From an uncultured Clostridia bacterium (GTDB lineage: Bacteria; Bacillota; Clostridia; Christensenellales; Pumilibacteraceae): a stretch of DNA of 42,791 nt. The DNA is taken from positions 1-42,791 of the forward strand of contig CANDGE010000005.1 in the NCBI GenBank assembly GCA_947384195.1, written 5' to 3'. Numbering within the stretch: position 1 is the first letter of the stretch; every line of letters begins with the position of its first letter. The translations under genes were made by a program, and so were the position numbers. Below are positions 31,670 through 41,316 of the stretch, one piece after another. The notes under the pieces were generated by a model. The model saw nothing but the letters and a program-made list of their open reading frames with translations, ran no database searches and was not told the origin of the DNA.

Positions 31670-31710
31670 ACGATACTATATGATATTATTTTCGATTATA
31701 TGTATAGACT

Positions 31711-31739
31711 TTGATTGCCTTGTCAATGATTAGTGTACT
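31711..31739 (+). promoter_or_regulatory. Possible weak promoter of the Myb/SANT-like gene
   Basis: TTGATT (31711-31716), 17-nt spacer, TGTACT (31734-31739). Both boxes deviate from consensus. It would give a 12-nt leader that contains GGAGG (31748-31752). Confidence 0.4.
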
Positions 31740-31757
31740 CGAAAAACGGAGGATCTT

Positions 31758-32324
31758 ATGGTAAACGGAAACTGGACAATAGCCGAAACGGTAGAGCTAT
31801 TTACAATGTGCGAGAACGCGCGTCAATGCGGCGAAAGCCTGTCGACGGCGTTTCGCGCAATGGCGGAAAAGACGGCGCGCTCGGTCAATTCGGTGCGTAA
31901 TTACTATTACAGCCAAGCCAAGACGTTCGAGCTTGTGCCCGAAGTCGCGGAGAGATTGGGAATCAAACATGCCGCCGTCGAGCGCGAGCGGTTTGTGCCG
32001 TTCACCGACGGCGAAGTGCGCAAGCTGATCGAAGGCGTGCTCATTGCCAAAGGCGAGGGCAAAAGCGTGCGCCGCGCCATTTACGAAATGGCAAACGGCG
32101 ATGCTAAAACGGCGTTGCGCTATCAAAACAAATATCGTTCCGCGCTCAAATCTCACCGCGATCTTGTGGATGAGATAGCGGCAAGCCTTAAAAGTCGCGG
32201 CGTAAAATGCGGCGCGTACGCAAAGTCCGATCCCGACAATTTTACGCGATTGACGGAATATATAGCCGCGCTCGACGAGAGTCGGGTGGGAAAATTTTTG
32301 TCGCTCATCGAAAAATTGACGTGA
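31758..32324 (+). CDS. Protein with two Myb/SANT-like helical repeats (RsfA-like)
   Basis: A 188-residue basic, all-helical protein without membrane segments. The first repeat (about residues 5-55: NWTIAETVELFTMCENARQ, then KTARSVNSVRNYYYSQ) has the spacing of Myb/SANT-like DNA-binding modules, as in the RsfA/YlbO family of forespore regulators. A second, more diverged repeat lies at about 82-135 (FTDGEVRKLIEGVLIAKGEG, then ALRYQNKYRSAL). The C-terminus is helical. DNA binding is inferred from this pattern. A strong GGAGG is 5 nt before the ATG. It is divergent from the unknown gene at 31669. Confidence 0.65.
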   Translation: MVNGNWTIAETVELFTMCENARQCGESLSTAFRAMAEKTARSVNSVRNYYYSQAKTFELVPEVAERLGIKHAAVERERFVPFTDGEVRKLIEGVLIAKGEGKSVRRAIYEMANGDAKTALRYQNKYRSALKSHRDLVDEIAASLKSRGVKCGAYAKSDPDNFTRLTEYIAALDESRVGKFLSLIEKLT

Positions 32325-32347
32325 CGGAAACGTCGGCGGTAAAATGC

Positions 32348-32376
32348 TTGATATTTTCGTGCGCGCGTGATATAAT
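32348..32376 (+). promoter_or_regulatory. Promoter of the NUDIX-asparaginase unit
   Basis: TTGATA (32348-32353), 17-nt spacer, TATAAT (32371-32376). It gives a leader of about 86 nt; a CGGGATCCCG palindrome lies in that leader near 32427-32436. Confidence 0.75.
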
Positions 32377-32468
32377 GGATCATACGGTCGGCGGCGGAAT
32401 TTCGGTTCGGTCAAGAACGGGATCCCGCTTGCCGAGCGCGTAAAAACGTCACGGGGGTTTTTGACGGT

Positions 32469-33074
32469 ATGGGAGCGATAAGAGATAAAAACGGAAAGAC
32501 CGAACAGGAGTTTTTGCGCGATTATGACGTTACGAGGTATTTTCGTCCGTCGGTCACGGTCGACGCGCTTTTATACCGTAAGACCGACGACGGAATGAAG
32601 ATACTTATGATCGAACGCGGCGGGCATCCGTTTTTGGGCTGTTATGCGTTTCCGGGCGGGTTTGTGGAAAGCGACGAGTCGTGCGAGCGCGCGGCGGTGC
32701 GCGAGCTTGAAGAAGAAACCGGTATACGCGGTATCGCGTTGCGCCAGCTTATAACGGTATCCACGCCCGGGCGCGATCCGCGCTGGCGGAACATAACGGC
32801 GGTGTTTTGCGCCGAAGTCGACGGCGACATAGTCGCTTGTGCCGCCGACGATGCGTCCGACGCCGTATGGTTCGACGTCGCGCGGAGCGCAGACGATACG
32901 CTCGCTTTTTCGGGCGGCGGCGTGGGTTTCAACGTTAAGCTCGACGTCGTTCGCGACGCGTTCGGCGAAATAGATCTAAACGAAACGCGAGTGGTCGAAC
33001 GCGGCAAAACGGCGTTCGACCATGCAAAAATAGTGTTATTGTTGGCAGACAGAGTGTATAGGGGTGTATTATGA
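32469..33074 (+). CDS. NUDIX hydrolase
   Basis: A 201-residue cytoplasmic hydrolase of nucleoside-diphosphate-linked substrates. The full NUDIX box begins at Gly64 and reads through Glu70, the RELEEETGI helix (Arg78-Ile86), all metal-binding glutamates being present. The N-terminal RPSVTVDALLY and the IERGGHPFLGCYAFPGG strand are typical of the ADP-ribose pyrophosphatase/NrtR-like group. The C-terminal 60 residues have no clear helix-turn-helix, so a regulatory NrtR role is not supported. The substrate is unknown. Its TGA overlaps the start of the asparaginase gene, so the two are translationally coupled. The ribosome binding site is poor (GGGGG about 12 nt upstream). Confidence 0.9.
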   Translation: MGAIRDKNGKTEQEFLRDYDVTRYFRPSVTVDALLYRKTDDGMKILMIERGGHPFLGCYAFPGGFVESDESCERAAVRELEEETGIRGIALRQLITVSTPGRDPRWRNITAVFCAEVDGDIVACAADDASDAVWFDVARSADDTLAFSGGGVGFNVKLDVVRDAFGEIDLNETRVVERGKTAFDHAKIVLLLADRVYRGVL

Positions 33075-33967
33075 AAATCAATCTTGTGGCGACCGGCGGA
33101 ACGATAGGCAGTCGCGAGATAAACGGAGAATACGTTATTTCCGACGAAGCTACCGAACAGATAGCCGCCGTTATCGGCGCAAACAAGGTGTTCGGCGAGT
33201 TCAAAATACATAGTGCGGGCGTAGGGCTCGACGCGTTGAACATGTTGCGATCTACGATAGAAAAGGCGCTTAAAGATAAGCCCGACGGCGTTATCGTAAC
33301 GCACGGAACGGACACGCTTGCGTTTTCTTCGTCGTATTTGGCGTACGCATTTTGTTCGACGCAGATCCCGATAGTGATGTGTGCGGCGGACAGTCCTTTG
33401 ACCGACGACGAAAGCAACGGCTACGACGTGCTCAACGCCGCCAAGAATTTTATCGAGCGCGGCGAGCGCGGCGTGTTTGTGCTTTACAAAAATCCCGGCG
33501 AGATGGTGCGTATACATCACGGCGCGCGGCTTGCGCCCGCGCACTTGCACGAGAACGGATATTTTTCGATAGGCGACCGCACGTTTGCGGATGCGGGGCT
33601 TATGCGCGGTATGGATTTCGAGCTTACGCAAAGCAACGTGTTGAGCATTTCGCCGTATGTAGGTATCGATTATTCGCACTTCGACGTATCGCGTTGTGCG
33701 GCGGTCGTGCATTCGGCGTATCATTCGGGACGCATCAACGTTGTCGAATTCAATAAGTTTGCCGCCGCAAACCCCGATACTCCCATGTATCTTATCACGG
33801 GCAAAAAGAAGTATTCGGCTAAGGACTTCGCGCCCAACGTCGTGCTGTGTTCGGATATTACCAAGACCGCACTGTATATAAAATTGCTTATAGGGCTTAA
33901 AAACAACGTCAAGGATCTGACGGCGTTCGCGCTTAAAAATGCGTGCGGCGAAATAGTGGAAAGGTAG
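33071..33967 (+). CDS. L-asparaginase family protein
   Basis: A 298-residue cytoplasmic amidohydrolase, probably converting L-asparagine to aspartate and ammonia. The first catalytic threonine lies in ATGGTIGS (Thr11) and the second in VTHGTDTLAFSSSYLAY (Thr80-Asp81), both hallmarks of bacterial asparaginases; no signal peptide, which fits the type I form. The middle region (GYDVLNAAKNF, FVLYKNPGE) is more diverged, and I could not place the usual catalytic lysine with certainty. The length is a little short for the family (about 330). The ATG overlaps the NUDIX gene's TGA by ATGA. A strong bidirectional terminator follows. Confidence 0.85.
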   Translation: MKINLVATGGTIGSREINGEYVISDEATEQIAAVIGANKVFGEFKIHSAGVGLDALNMLRSTIEKALKDKPDGVIVTHGTDTLAFSSSYLAYAFCSTQIPIVMCAADSPLTDDESNGYDVLNAAKNFIERGERGVFVLYKNPGEMVRIHHGARLAPAHLHENGYFSIGDRTFADAGLMRGMDFELTQSNVLSISPYVGIDYSHFDVSRCAAVVHSAYHSGRINVVEFNKFAAANPDTPMYLITGKKKYSAKDFAPNVVLCSDITKTALYIKLLIGLKNNVKDLTAFALKNACGEIVER

Positions 33968-34011
33968 GAGCGAAGCAAATATTTTGCCGTCGTTCTATAA
34001 TATGGCAGTGT

Positions 34012-34047
34012 AAAAGCCGTATCGCAAATCAATGCGATACGGCTTTC
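34012..34047. terminator. Bidirectional terminator between the asparaginase and the giant gene
   Basis: A perfect 14-bp stem (34013-34026 with 34033-34046; AAAGCCGTATCGCA on the left), 6-nt loop. It can end transcripts from both sides. Confidence 0.88.
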
Positions 34048-34075
34048 GGCTTTGTGCTTTACTCGGCGTTTTCGA

Positions 34076-37000
34076 TCACGCCCAAATATACTGCCAGTCC
34101 GTAGACGGGATAACGTTGTTTATTATGCCGTCGAATATATGTCCGTCCGTGGTATCGGTCAAGCCCTTGCTGCGCAATTTTTGTATGCCGTCAGCAGGAT
34201 CGGTATAGGTTTCGGGATTGCGCAATTCGGCAAACAAACGCACGTTTATCGTGCAAGCGGAGTTGTTTACGAGCGAAGTGGTTATGCTCGCCGCGCTTAT
34301 GTAGTTGTCGAGTATATTGTCGTCGCCGTCGTTTTTGCCTGTGAGCGTTACCGTAAGATCGCCGAGCATGTTTGAATCGGGTGCTTCGGCTAATTCGGAA
34401 AGTCCTATCTTGACCGAGTGCGTGCCGCCGTCGTAAGCGTAGCCCTTGAATACCGTGGCGACGGTAGGCGCGGGATCTGCGCCCGTCGACGGAGCGGACA
34501 CCGATTCGGCGATCTTGCCCTGCAAGTCTATACCGACAAAAGTGAAGTCGCGACTTAGCGGCAGCATGTAGAACAATAGCTCGTACATAAGCTTTTCCAT
34601 GCCTATATCGGAAGAAAGCATGTTGCCGAGCTGTTCGACGGTGTAAGCTACGGCAATGTCGCGTTGTTTCCATTCGTACTTGGTTTGACCCAGCCAGTTT
34701 TTATAGGCCTCTTCGTACCACTCCAAGCCTTTGACATAAATAACGTTGTCGTAGAAATACAGTTTGGTCGTGCAGTTGGGAACGAGCAATGCGCCTGCCG
34801 CCTTGCAGTTTTGGAATATAAGCTCGACTGTCGCCGCTGTCTTGTAGCGCGGTTCCGCGCCCTCGCCCTGATCGATGATGCGCACTTTTACGTTGTAGCG
34901 GAAATTGATCTTGATAGATTCCACGCCTAACAGCTTGATACCGAGTTCGATCTTGTTCGAGTCGGTAGCCGCCGTCGCGTCGCCTATTTCAAACTCGAAC
35001 ATGTTGGCTGTATTCATTACGTCGAACAACAGGTGTTTTATGTCGGCGAAGTCCGAATACGTCGAGTTGCCGACAGTGGTGTTATAGCCGTCGGGCAGGG
35101 CGATATCCACGTTGCCGCCCGCCGTGAACTTGACGTCGAAGTTTTGCAATTTTGCGGTGTTTACGTCAAGCCCGTTGACGTTGATACCGTCTATCCTTTT
35201 ATTGCTCTGAGTTACCGTGACCGCCGCGTCGCCGTCCGCGCCCGTCGTTATGGAATTGTCGACGGTGGCGCGAATGTGAGCGTCGGTCTTTTCGAGCGTT
35301 ATGCCGTTGACTATTTGTTTGAACAGCTCGCCGTTGAGTGCCGTCGGTTCGTCGGTTGTTTCGACGGGCGATCCGTCGATCGCCGCGCTTTCGGCGGTGA
35401 ATAACGACACGGCTGTCTTGATCAGTTCCACGGCATTGCCGAACTTGGCTTTAACGTCGTTCAGCCGTTTGCGGAGTTCTTCGATACTGCCCGCGGTAGC
35501 TATCGAGTTCCAGCCGTCTTTTGCGGCGGCTATGCCGTCTTTTACGTATTGCACTGCGCCGACCGATTTGGTAAGCGTATCCTTTATCGTGTCCAGCCCC
35601 GCTATGTCCATAGAGTCGAATATAGACGTGTCTATATCCAGCCTGTATTCGCCGAGCAACATGTCTACTATATCGTCGTCGACGCCTATTATGTCGAACG
35701 CCGCCGCCGCTATCTGCATTATCGAATTGTAATCGATGGAGATGCGTTCGCCGTGTCCGTTGCCTTCCGTATAGTCGATAAACGCTATGCCGCTCGTGTC
35801 CGAATTGTTGATGACGTACAGGTCGAGCGTTATGGGCGTGCTGTTTTTAAGCGTGTCGATATCGAGTACGATGTGCGCTTCGAGATTGAATTTATAGCTG
35901 ACGGATATTACGTTGCCGTCGGCATCGGTTTGTTCGTCCCTTATGAATTTGCCTTTGAGCGCAGAATGGTCGGGCTTGTTGTATACCTTGACGGTGCTTG
36001 CGACTATCTTGTTGCCGTTTTCGTCGACGCGCGGCTTATCTCTGCCCGCTTCGTCCTTGACGTTGACGGTGTTACCGTTTTCGTCGGTGGTCGTTTCTAT
36101 CTCGAACGTTTGATAATCGAAGTCGAACGTGCGAGTCTCGAACGTGATATTGCCGTCGGCGTCGCGAGTGGTGAACGTTTTAACGGCGTTGTCTATCGTT
36201 TCGATAAATTCTACGATAGATACATAGTCGGCGGCGTTTTGCGGCGCGGCTATTCGGATAGGCGAGTCGGAGAGCGCAAAGCCGTCGACGCCGAACTTAA
36301 ACGTATGACCGACTATCGATGTATCGACGGAAAAGCCGACGACGGCGGTCTTGTCTGCGTTGAGCGCGGGCGTCGCGTTGAGCGTTACGCCCATAACGTT
36401 GAGCCCGACCGAGATCGCGCCGTCGCGATCGAATATGCTTACCATGTCGATCGCGGTTTTTACCGTACTGTTGCCCGCCACCGTTTTGAGCGGGGCGAAC
36501 AGCAGTTCGAGTTTGTTCATTACGCCCTGCGCGGCGGACAGTTCCTTCAATCTGTCTATCAACTGCGCTATATCGCTGAATGCGCTCGCGCCCGATTCGA
36601 GTCCGAAAAGCTTGGCTATTTCGTCGTTGATGTATTCGGGCAGGTAGTCGGACAAAACGTCGTAAAGCCGTTGCAGATTGTGCGCCGTGTCGAACGACAG
36701 CATGATGTTGCCCGTTTTCACGTACAGCGTGCCGTTTACGAAAACGATATCGAGTTCGGTCTCGGCGGACGTGCCCGCAAAAAGTCTGAGCGACGCGTCG
36801 ACCGCGAGCGGGTCGAGCGACACCGCGATACTGCCTTTTATAGCCGTCTGCGCATTGTTCTTTGTCAAAAGGAAAGCGTTGACGTCGAGCGTTATCGATC
36901 TTGCGCCGTTCGCGCTTTTTACGAGATCGAGTATCGGCGCGATAAGCTCGGCGATCTTTCGAGCATCGACGTATTTGCTTGCGTCGATGTTTATCGCGTG

Positions 37001-40000
37001 TTTGTCTGCCGCGGCTATGCCGATATTTATGCCGTTTACGATCGCGTCGTCGGCTTGCGTTTCGGGCATGACGAGCGCGGTGAGCACGCCGTCGGTCACC
37101 GTTGCGTCGAGCTCGACGGAGAACGCCGTGCCGAAAAGCTCGCAGTCGAGCGCTAATGCGCCGAGTTCGCCGTTTTCGGTCTTTGCGGTAAGTGCGACAG
37201 TTATATCGGTGCCGTCCTTGCTCATGTCGAGCGTCGCGGTAAAGCCGCTGTCGGTCGGAACGAGCGATATGCAGCCGAGCATTTTTTCGAGCGTCATCGA
37301 TCTGATCTGTTCTATTATCGCAATCGCTTTGGCTTTGATCCCCGGCAATGCGCGATCGAGTTCGTCCAGCAGCGACATGATCGCTTGCTCGGCGAGCCGT
37401 TGCGATACGTTTATCGTAGAGCCGACCGAAAGATACAGCGTGCCGTCGGTCATGGCGATGCGCACGGGCAGGTCGCCTACGGTGAGCGCGGCGTCGATCG
37501 TGACCGTGCCGTCGCCTAAGCATACGTAGACGCTGCCGACGACGTCTATATTGCCGAGCTTGACACGCACCGCTATATCGAAGCCGTTTGCGCGTGCGAG
37601 CGGGAGCACGGGACGCACTGCGTCGAGCAGTGTGCGTGCGGGCACATATTGTCCCGATACCGCGATGTCGGGCGCGCCGAGCGAAACATCGGCGAGCGTG
37701 ACGCGCGCGGATAGGCTTGCGCCGCTTATCGAAACGACTGCGTCCGTGATATCGGCCGCGGCGTCTATATCGATATTTATATCGTTGTACGAAAGACCTA
37801 TGCGCAGTCTGCCGTTATCTGCGGAAACGCTCTTTATGCAGTCGAGCGCGGTCGCGAGCGCGGCGGGGATATCGATATCGAGCTTGCCGCCGAGAATTTC
37901 GTCGATCGTTGCGCGGAGTTCCGCGGGGATAAGACCGCCGAGTGCGTCGAGCAGTGCGGGAACGTCGTCGAGCGAGCCCGCTACGCGAACGTCGCCGAGC
38001 TCGATATATGCGGTCTTGCCTATAACTGTCGCGCACAGTCCGTACGTGTTTTCCGTGATACGGGCTTTGAACGTTTCGCCGAAATCGAGTTCGAGCCCGA
38101 GCGTTACGGTCGTGTCGCCGAGATAAACGTTCGCGGTCGCGGTGAGAGCGCGCGTTTCGAGAACGTCTGCGAGCTTATCGAGCGTTGCGCCGAGCTCCGC
38201 GACGTTTGCATACGATCCCGCATCGGCGGGGGCGGTTATGCCGTGCGAAGTTTCGCTCGGCGTCATGTCTATATCGAGAGCGAGCGCCGCGCCTAACGCA
38301 TTGCCCGCTATTGCGAGCTTGCCCGCGCTCGCGTCGAGCGTTATTAGGAGCGTGTTTCCGTCGATATCGACAGTCGCGACGAGCGCACCGTTATCGTCGA
38401 ACTTGACGGAGCCGATCGCGCCGAGCAATTTGCCGAGCATGTCGGATGTGTCCGTCGCGCCGTTTGCAAACATCGAAATCATGCGTGCGATAGGCAAGCC
38501 GAGCTCGGATATATCGGATGATGCGAGCCTGAGCTTGATATTGCCGAGCGCGACGTACGCCGTATCGTCTACGTAAGTAAACGTTGCCGTTTGTCCGAGC
38601 ACGTTCGATACGCCGCTCGCCGTAAAGCCGTTTTCGGATGAGTCGAGCGCGATGCGCGCGGCGACGGGGTATGACGTGCCGTTTACCGTAACGGAGCCGT
38701 CGACGTTTATGTCGTAGCATGCGCCGCTTTGCGCGTACTGCTTGATATCGTCGACGAACGCGGCGAGTTCGGCGAACGTTACGAAGTCGCCGTCGGGAAG
38801 CGTTATGTCGCGCGGTTCGGGCGACGTCAAGCCTAGATCGGCGGTCGCGTCGAACTCGATCCCGAACATGTCGACGTTTATGCCGAAGCCGAGCGCAGAT
38901 ATCATGCCGTCGGCGCGTTCGAGCGAAATGCTTACGGGAACGGTGAGCGCGCGCAAGCCTATGTCGAGCGTGCCGTCGGTAACTTCGAGCGATCGCACCA
39001 TGCCGATAAGGTCGTTGACGGACGTCGGCAACAGCGGTTTGATCATGTCCGCGTATTTGCCGAGATCGTTGCCCGTCGAGCCGAGAACGGCATCGATAAG
39101 AGCGGGGAGCTCGTCTGTCGTGCCGCGAGCGTTGATGTTGCCGAGCGATACGTATACCGTTTCGTCGACGTACTTTATGTCTATATCGAGCCCGAGCGCG
39201 GTGAGCGTGGCGTCCGCTTTTAAGCCGTCGGTGCGGTCGACATACGCCGTTATATCTATATCGTAGCCCATTGCCGATATGCGCCCGTTTATGCCGAGCG
39301 TCGGTTTGGACAAGGTTTCGAGCGCGTCGGGGATAAAGTCGAGTATGCCCGATATGTCTGCCGCGCCGTCGGTGGACGGGAAGCGCGGCGAGCGTTTGAG
39401 CGGTTTTGCGGATACCGTTATCGTTTTGCCGAACGCCGCGATCGTGCCGTCTATCGATTTGAGCGCTTTGGTTTGGTCGTCGATGTACAGCGATGCGTCG
39501 ACGGTTATTTCGCCGCCGCCGAGCGCGGTCGCGTCGAGCGCGAACGGCAGACGTATGCGCGTCACGCCGTCGGTCGTAGTCATTTCGCAATCGGCGAACA
39601 CCGTGCCGAGCATATCGCCGCCGAACAGGGCGGTAATATCGAAGTCGGACAGATCGCCGAGCGCGCCGAACAGCTCGGATATTTGCGGATAGGTCATGAG
39701 TTCGGCAAAGTCCGAAGTCGACATGTAACCGTTGAGCTCGTTGAGATTGATATATACCTTGTCGCCCGAATACTTGACGTAAAGATCGCCGAGCATAGCT
39801 TGTATATCGAGCGTTTGCAGGTCGGCGGAGATCGTAAGGTCGTACGCCGATATATCGCCGACTGCGATGTCGGCGGTCAGTTCGAGCGGCTTTGCGCCCG
39901 ACAAATAATCCGCGAACGCCGCCGCGAGATAGTCGGCGGGCGAAGTGACCGTCGGCGCGGGCGGGGCGGGCGGAACGTAGTCGGGATCGTTTTTGGCGCT

Positions 40001-41008
40001 GTCTATATACGGTTGGAAAAAGTCGCGCTCGGGCAGTTCGCCTTGCGCGTCGATATCGTAAAACGTTTCGACGTTAGTGCCCGTGCAGTTCATTGCGCCG
40101 AGAACGGGGATCGCTATGTCGTAGTTTTCGACGGTGGTGACCCATATCGGCGTCCAGTCGGGCGCGATCTTTACGGTGACCTGCGCGGAGTGGAATTTGG
40201 GATTTTGATCCGCTCCGCCGAGCGTGCGCACCTCGTTGCGGTAATAACGCGTGCTCGTTTCGGGATCGAGCGTGAGCGTAAAGCAATAATTGCCGTCTGC
40301 GTCCGCTACGAGATTTTCGGGCACGTAGTATCCGACGGCGTCGGAGTCGTCGGCTTCGTCGGCATACGCAACTCCGCCGCGGCGCGCGGCATACGATAGC
40401 GCGGCTTCGGCGTTATCGTCGCGTACGGCGATTATGGTCTTGGGATCTATTATGTATTTGCTCAGTTGGTTGGGCACCGTGCCGTAATTGTTGGCGTAGT
40501 TTTCGTACGTCATGCGGTATGCGGTGTCCGAATACGTCGCTTTTCCTCCCGATATCTTTGTCGACGGACGGTAAATGATTATGCCGTTGTCGGCGTACTT
40601 TTGTTCGGCAAGGCTTTTGAGCGACGACGATGATACCGTTTCTGCAAACACCGTGTTTTCGTCGAGCACGACGCGCGTGTTGGTCAGCTTTTGCGTATAA
40701 GTGGTAAAGCCGATATCCGCTACGACCGTGCCGTCCGTTTCGCCGCGGAAGTACGACGAATGGTGGAGCTTATACGCCGCGAATTGCAGATTGGACATAA
40801 GGTCGTAATCGGCGGGCGTGCCCGATGCGGGCGGGGCTTTTTCGGCTACTATGGTCTCGCCGACGGTCGCTTTGTATACCGTGTTGTCGGGCAAAAAAGG
40901 ATCGGAAAAACCCGATACTATGCCGAGTATCAGTATTGTCGCTATTATGTAAATTATGATCTTACGCCGTGTCATGAACGACGATTTTTTCATTATCGAT
41001 CCGGGCAT
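34076..41008 (-). CDS. Giant repeat protein of 2310 residues, exported or membrane-anchored
   Basis: One membrane helix near the N-terminus (about residues 16-34, IIIYIIATILILGIVSGF, preceded by KKSSFMTRRK) acts as signal or anchor; the rest should lie outside. After a head region (35-370) with a Pro-rich linker (PPAPPAPT), about seven diverged repeats of roughly 180-310 residues follow. Each has a strand of the type TxYVxLGNI near residues 413, 615, 813, 996, 1187, 1423 and 1735, then a helical LPALIDAL-like part and a beta part. This resembles tandem LolA/LppX-like lipoprotein folds, but I do not recognise a family. No LPXTG, LysM or SLH domain is seen. The ATG at 41008 has GGGAGA 6 nt upstream. 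Function unknown. Confidence 0.8.
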   Translation of the reverse strand: MPGSIMKKSSFMTRRKIIIYIIATILILGIVSGFSDPFLPDNTVYKATVGETIVAEKAPPASGTPADYDLMSNLQFAAYKLHHSSYFRGETDGTVVADIGFTTYTQKLTNTRVVLDENTVFAETVSSSSLKSLAEQKYADNGIIIYRPSTKISGGKATYSDTAYRMTYENYANNYGTVPNQLSKYIIDPKTIIAVRDDNAEAALSYAARRGGVAYADEADDSDAVGYYVPENLVADADGNYCFTLTLDPETSTRYYRNEVRTLGGADQNPKFHSAQVTVKIAPDWTPIWVTTVENYDIAIPVLGAMNCTGTNVETFYDIDAQGELPERDFFQPYIDSAKNDPDYVPPAPPAPTVTSPADYLAAAFADYLSGAKPLELTADIAVGDISAYDLTISADLQTLDIQAMLGDLYVKYSGDKVYINLNELNGYMSTSDFAELMTYPQISELFGALGDLSDFDITALFGGDMLGTVFADCEMTTTDGVTRIRLPFALDATALGGGEITVDASLYIDDQTKALKSIDGTIAAFGKTITVSAKPLKRSPRFPSTDGAADISGILDFIPDALETLSKPTLGINGRISAMGYDIDITAYVDRTDGLKADATLTALGLDIDIKYVDETVYVSLGNINARGTTDELPALIDAVLGSTGNDLGKYADMIKPLLPTSVNDLIGMVRSLEVTDGTLDIGLRALTVPVSISLERADGMISALGFGINVDMFGIEFDATADLGLTSPEPRDITLPDGDFVTFAELAAFVDDIKQYAQSGACYDINVDGSVTVNGTSYPVAARIALDSSENGFTASGVSNVLGQTATFTYVDDTAYVALGNIKLRLASSDISELGLPIARMISMFANGATDTSDMLGKLLGAIGSVKFDDNGALVATVDIDGNTLLITLDASAGKLAIAGNALGAALALDIDMTPSETSHGITAPADAGSYANVAELGATLDKLADVLETRALTATANVYLGDTTVTLGLELDFGETFKARITENTYGLCATVIGKTAYIELGDVRVAGSLDDVPALLDALGGLIPAELRATIDEILGGKLDIDIPAALATALDCIKSVSADNGRLRIGLSYNDINIDIDAAADITDAVVSISGASLSARVTLADVSLGAPDIAVSGQYVPARTLLDAVRPVLPLARANGFDIAVRVKLGNIDVVGSVYVCLGDGTVTIDAALTVGDLPVRIAMTDGTLYLSVGSTINVSQRLAEQAIMSLLDELDRALPGIKAKAIAIIEQIRSMTLEKMLGCISLVPTDSGFTATLDMSKDGTDITVALTAKTENGELGALALDCELFGTAFSVELDATVTDGVLTALVMPETQADDAIVNGINIGIAAADKHAINIDASKYVDARKIAELIAPILDLVKSANGARSITLDVNAFLLTKNNAQTAIKGSIAVSLDPLAVDASLRLFAGTSAETELDIVFVNGTLYVKTGNIMLSFDTAHNLQRLYDVLSDYLPEYINDEIAKLFGLESGASAFSDIAQLIDRLKELSAAQGVMNKLELLFAPLKTVAGNSTVKTAIDMVSIFDRDGAISVGLNVMGVTLNATPALNADKTAVVGFSVDTSIVGHTFKFGVDGFALSDSPIRIAAPQNAADYVSIVEFIETIDNAVKTFTTRDADGNITFETRTFDFDYQTFEIETTTDENGNTVNVKDEAGRDKPRVDENGNKIVASTVKVYNKPDHSALKGKFIRDEQTDADGNVISVSYKFNLEAHIVLDIDTLKNSTPITLDLYVINNSDTSGIAFIDYTEGNGHGERISIDYNSIMQIAAAAFDIIGVDDDIVDMLLGEYRLDIDTSIFDSMDIAGLDTIKDTLTKSVGAVQYVKDGIAAAKDGWNSIATAGSIEELRKRLNDVKAKFGNAVELIKTAVSLFTAESAAIDGSPVETTDEPTALNGELFKQIVNGITLEKTDAHIRATVDNSITTGADGDAAVTVTQSNKRIDGINVNGLDVNTAKLQNFDVKFTAGGNVDIALPDGYNTTVGNSTYSDFADIKHLLFDVMNTANMFEFEIGDATAATDSNKIELGIKLLGVESIKINFRYNVKVRIIDQGEGAEPRYKTAATVELIFQNCKAAGALLVPNCTTKLYFYDNVIYVKGLEWYEEAYKNWLGQTKYEWKQRDIAVAYTVEQLGNMLSSDIGMEKLMYELLFYMLPLSRDFTFVGIDLQGKIAESVSAPSTGADPAPTVATVFKGYAYDGGTHSVKIGLSELAEAPDSNMLGDLTVTLTGKNDGDDNILDNYISAASITTSLVNNSACTINVRLFAELRNPETYTDPADGIQKLRSKGLTDTTDGHIFDGIINNVIPSTDWQYIWA

Positions 41009-41057
41009 TTGTTCTCCCTGCACGCTCAATGGTGAATAATCAAGCGTTTATGTCCGT

Positions 41058-41086
41058 ATTTTAACACAAACGCCCGATTTTGTCAA
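41058..41086 (-). promoter_or_regulatory. Promoter of the giant repeat protein gene
   Basis: Read on the minus strand: TTGACA (41086-41081), 17-nt spacer, TAAAAT (41063-41058). The leader is about 43 nt. Confidence 0.85.
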
Positions 41087-41279
41087 TGTATTTTAGACAC
41101 AAACGCGAAAATATGTTTAAAAATCACTGTATTTTCGGCAAAACGGCACGTTTTGACCATATTTTATCCGTATGTTCAAACAAGTTAAGATAATACAATA
41201 ATTTACAAATTTCGCGGTATTTTATAATAAATTTATTGTATTCGGCTGGCATGAAATCAAATTAAAATCAGAGTTAAAA
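41087..41279. other. AT-rich intergenic stretch upstream of the giant gene
   Basis: About 190 bases clearly richer in A and T than the coding sequence around it. It holds an imperfect inverted repeat, TACAATAA (41194-41201) and TTATTGTA (41233-41240), and no gene that I can support. Confidence 0.5.
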
Positions 41280-41304
41280 GCGAATAGTGGAAAGTAGGAG
41301 CGAA
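41280..41304. repeat. Direct repeat copy 2, matching the end of the asparaginase gene
   Basis: This 25-nt stretch (core AATAGTGGAAAGTAGGAG) matches 33948-33974 except for two single-base gaps. The two copies flank the giant gene. It also resembles the AGTGAAT heptamers at 41835-41862. Confidence 0.55.
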
Positions 41305-41316
41305 AAGGGGATAGAT

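Noticed and set aside
35549..37156. A 535-codon plus-strand open frame inside the giant gene
   Set aside because: Opposite a clear repeat-containing protein; composition (Val, Arg, Tyr) is typical of an antisense shadow.
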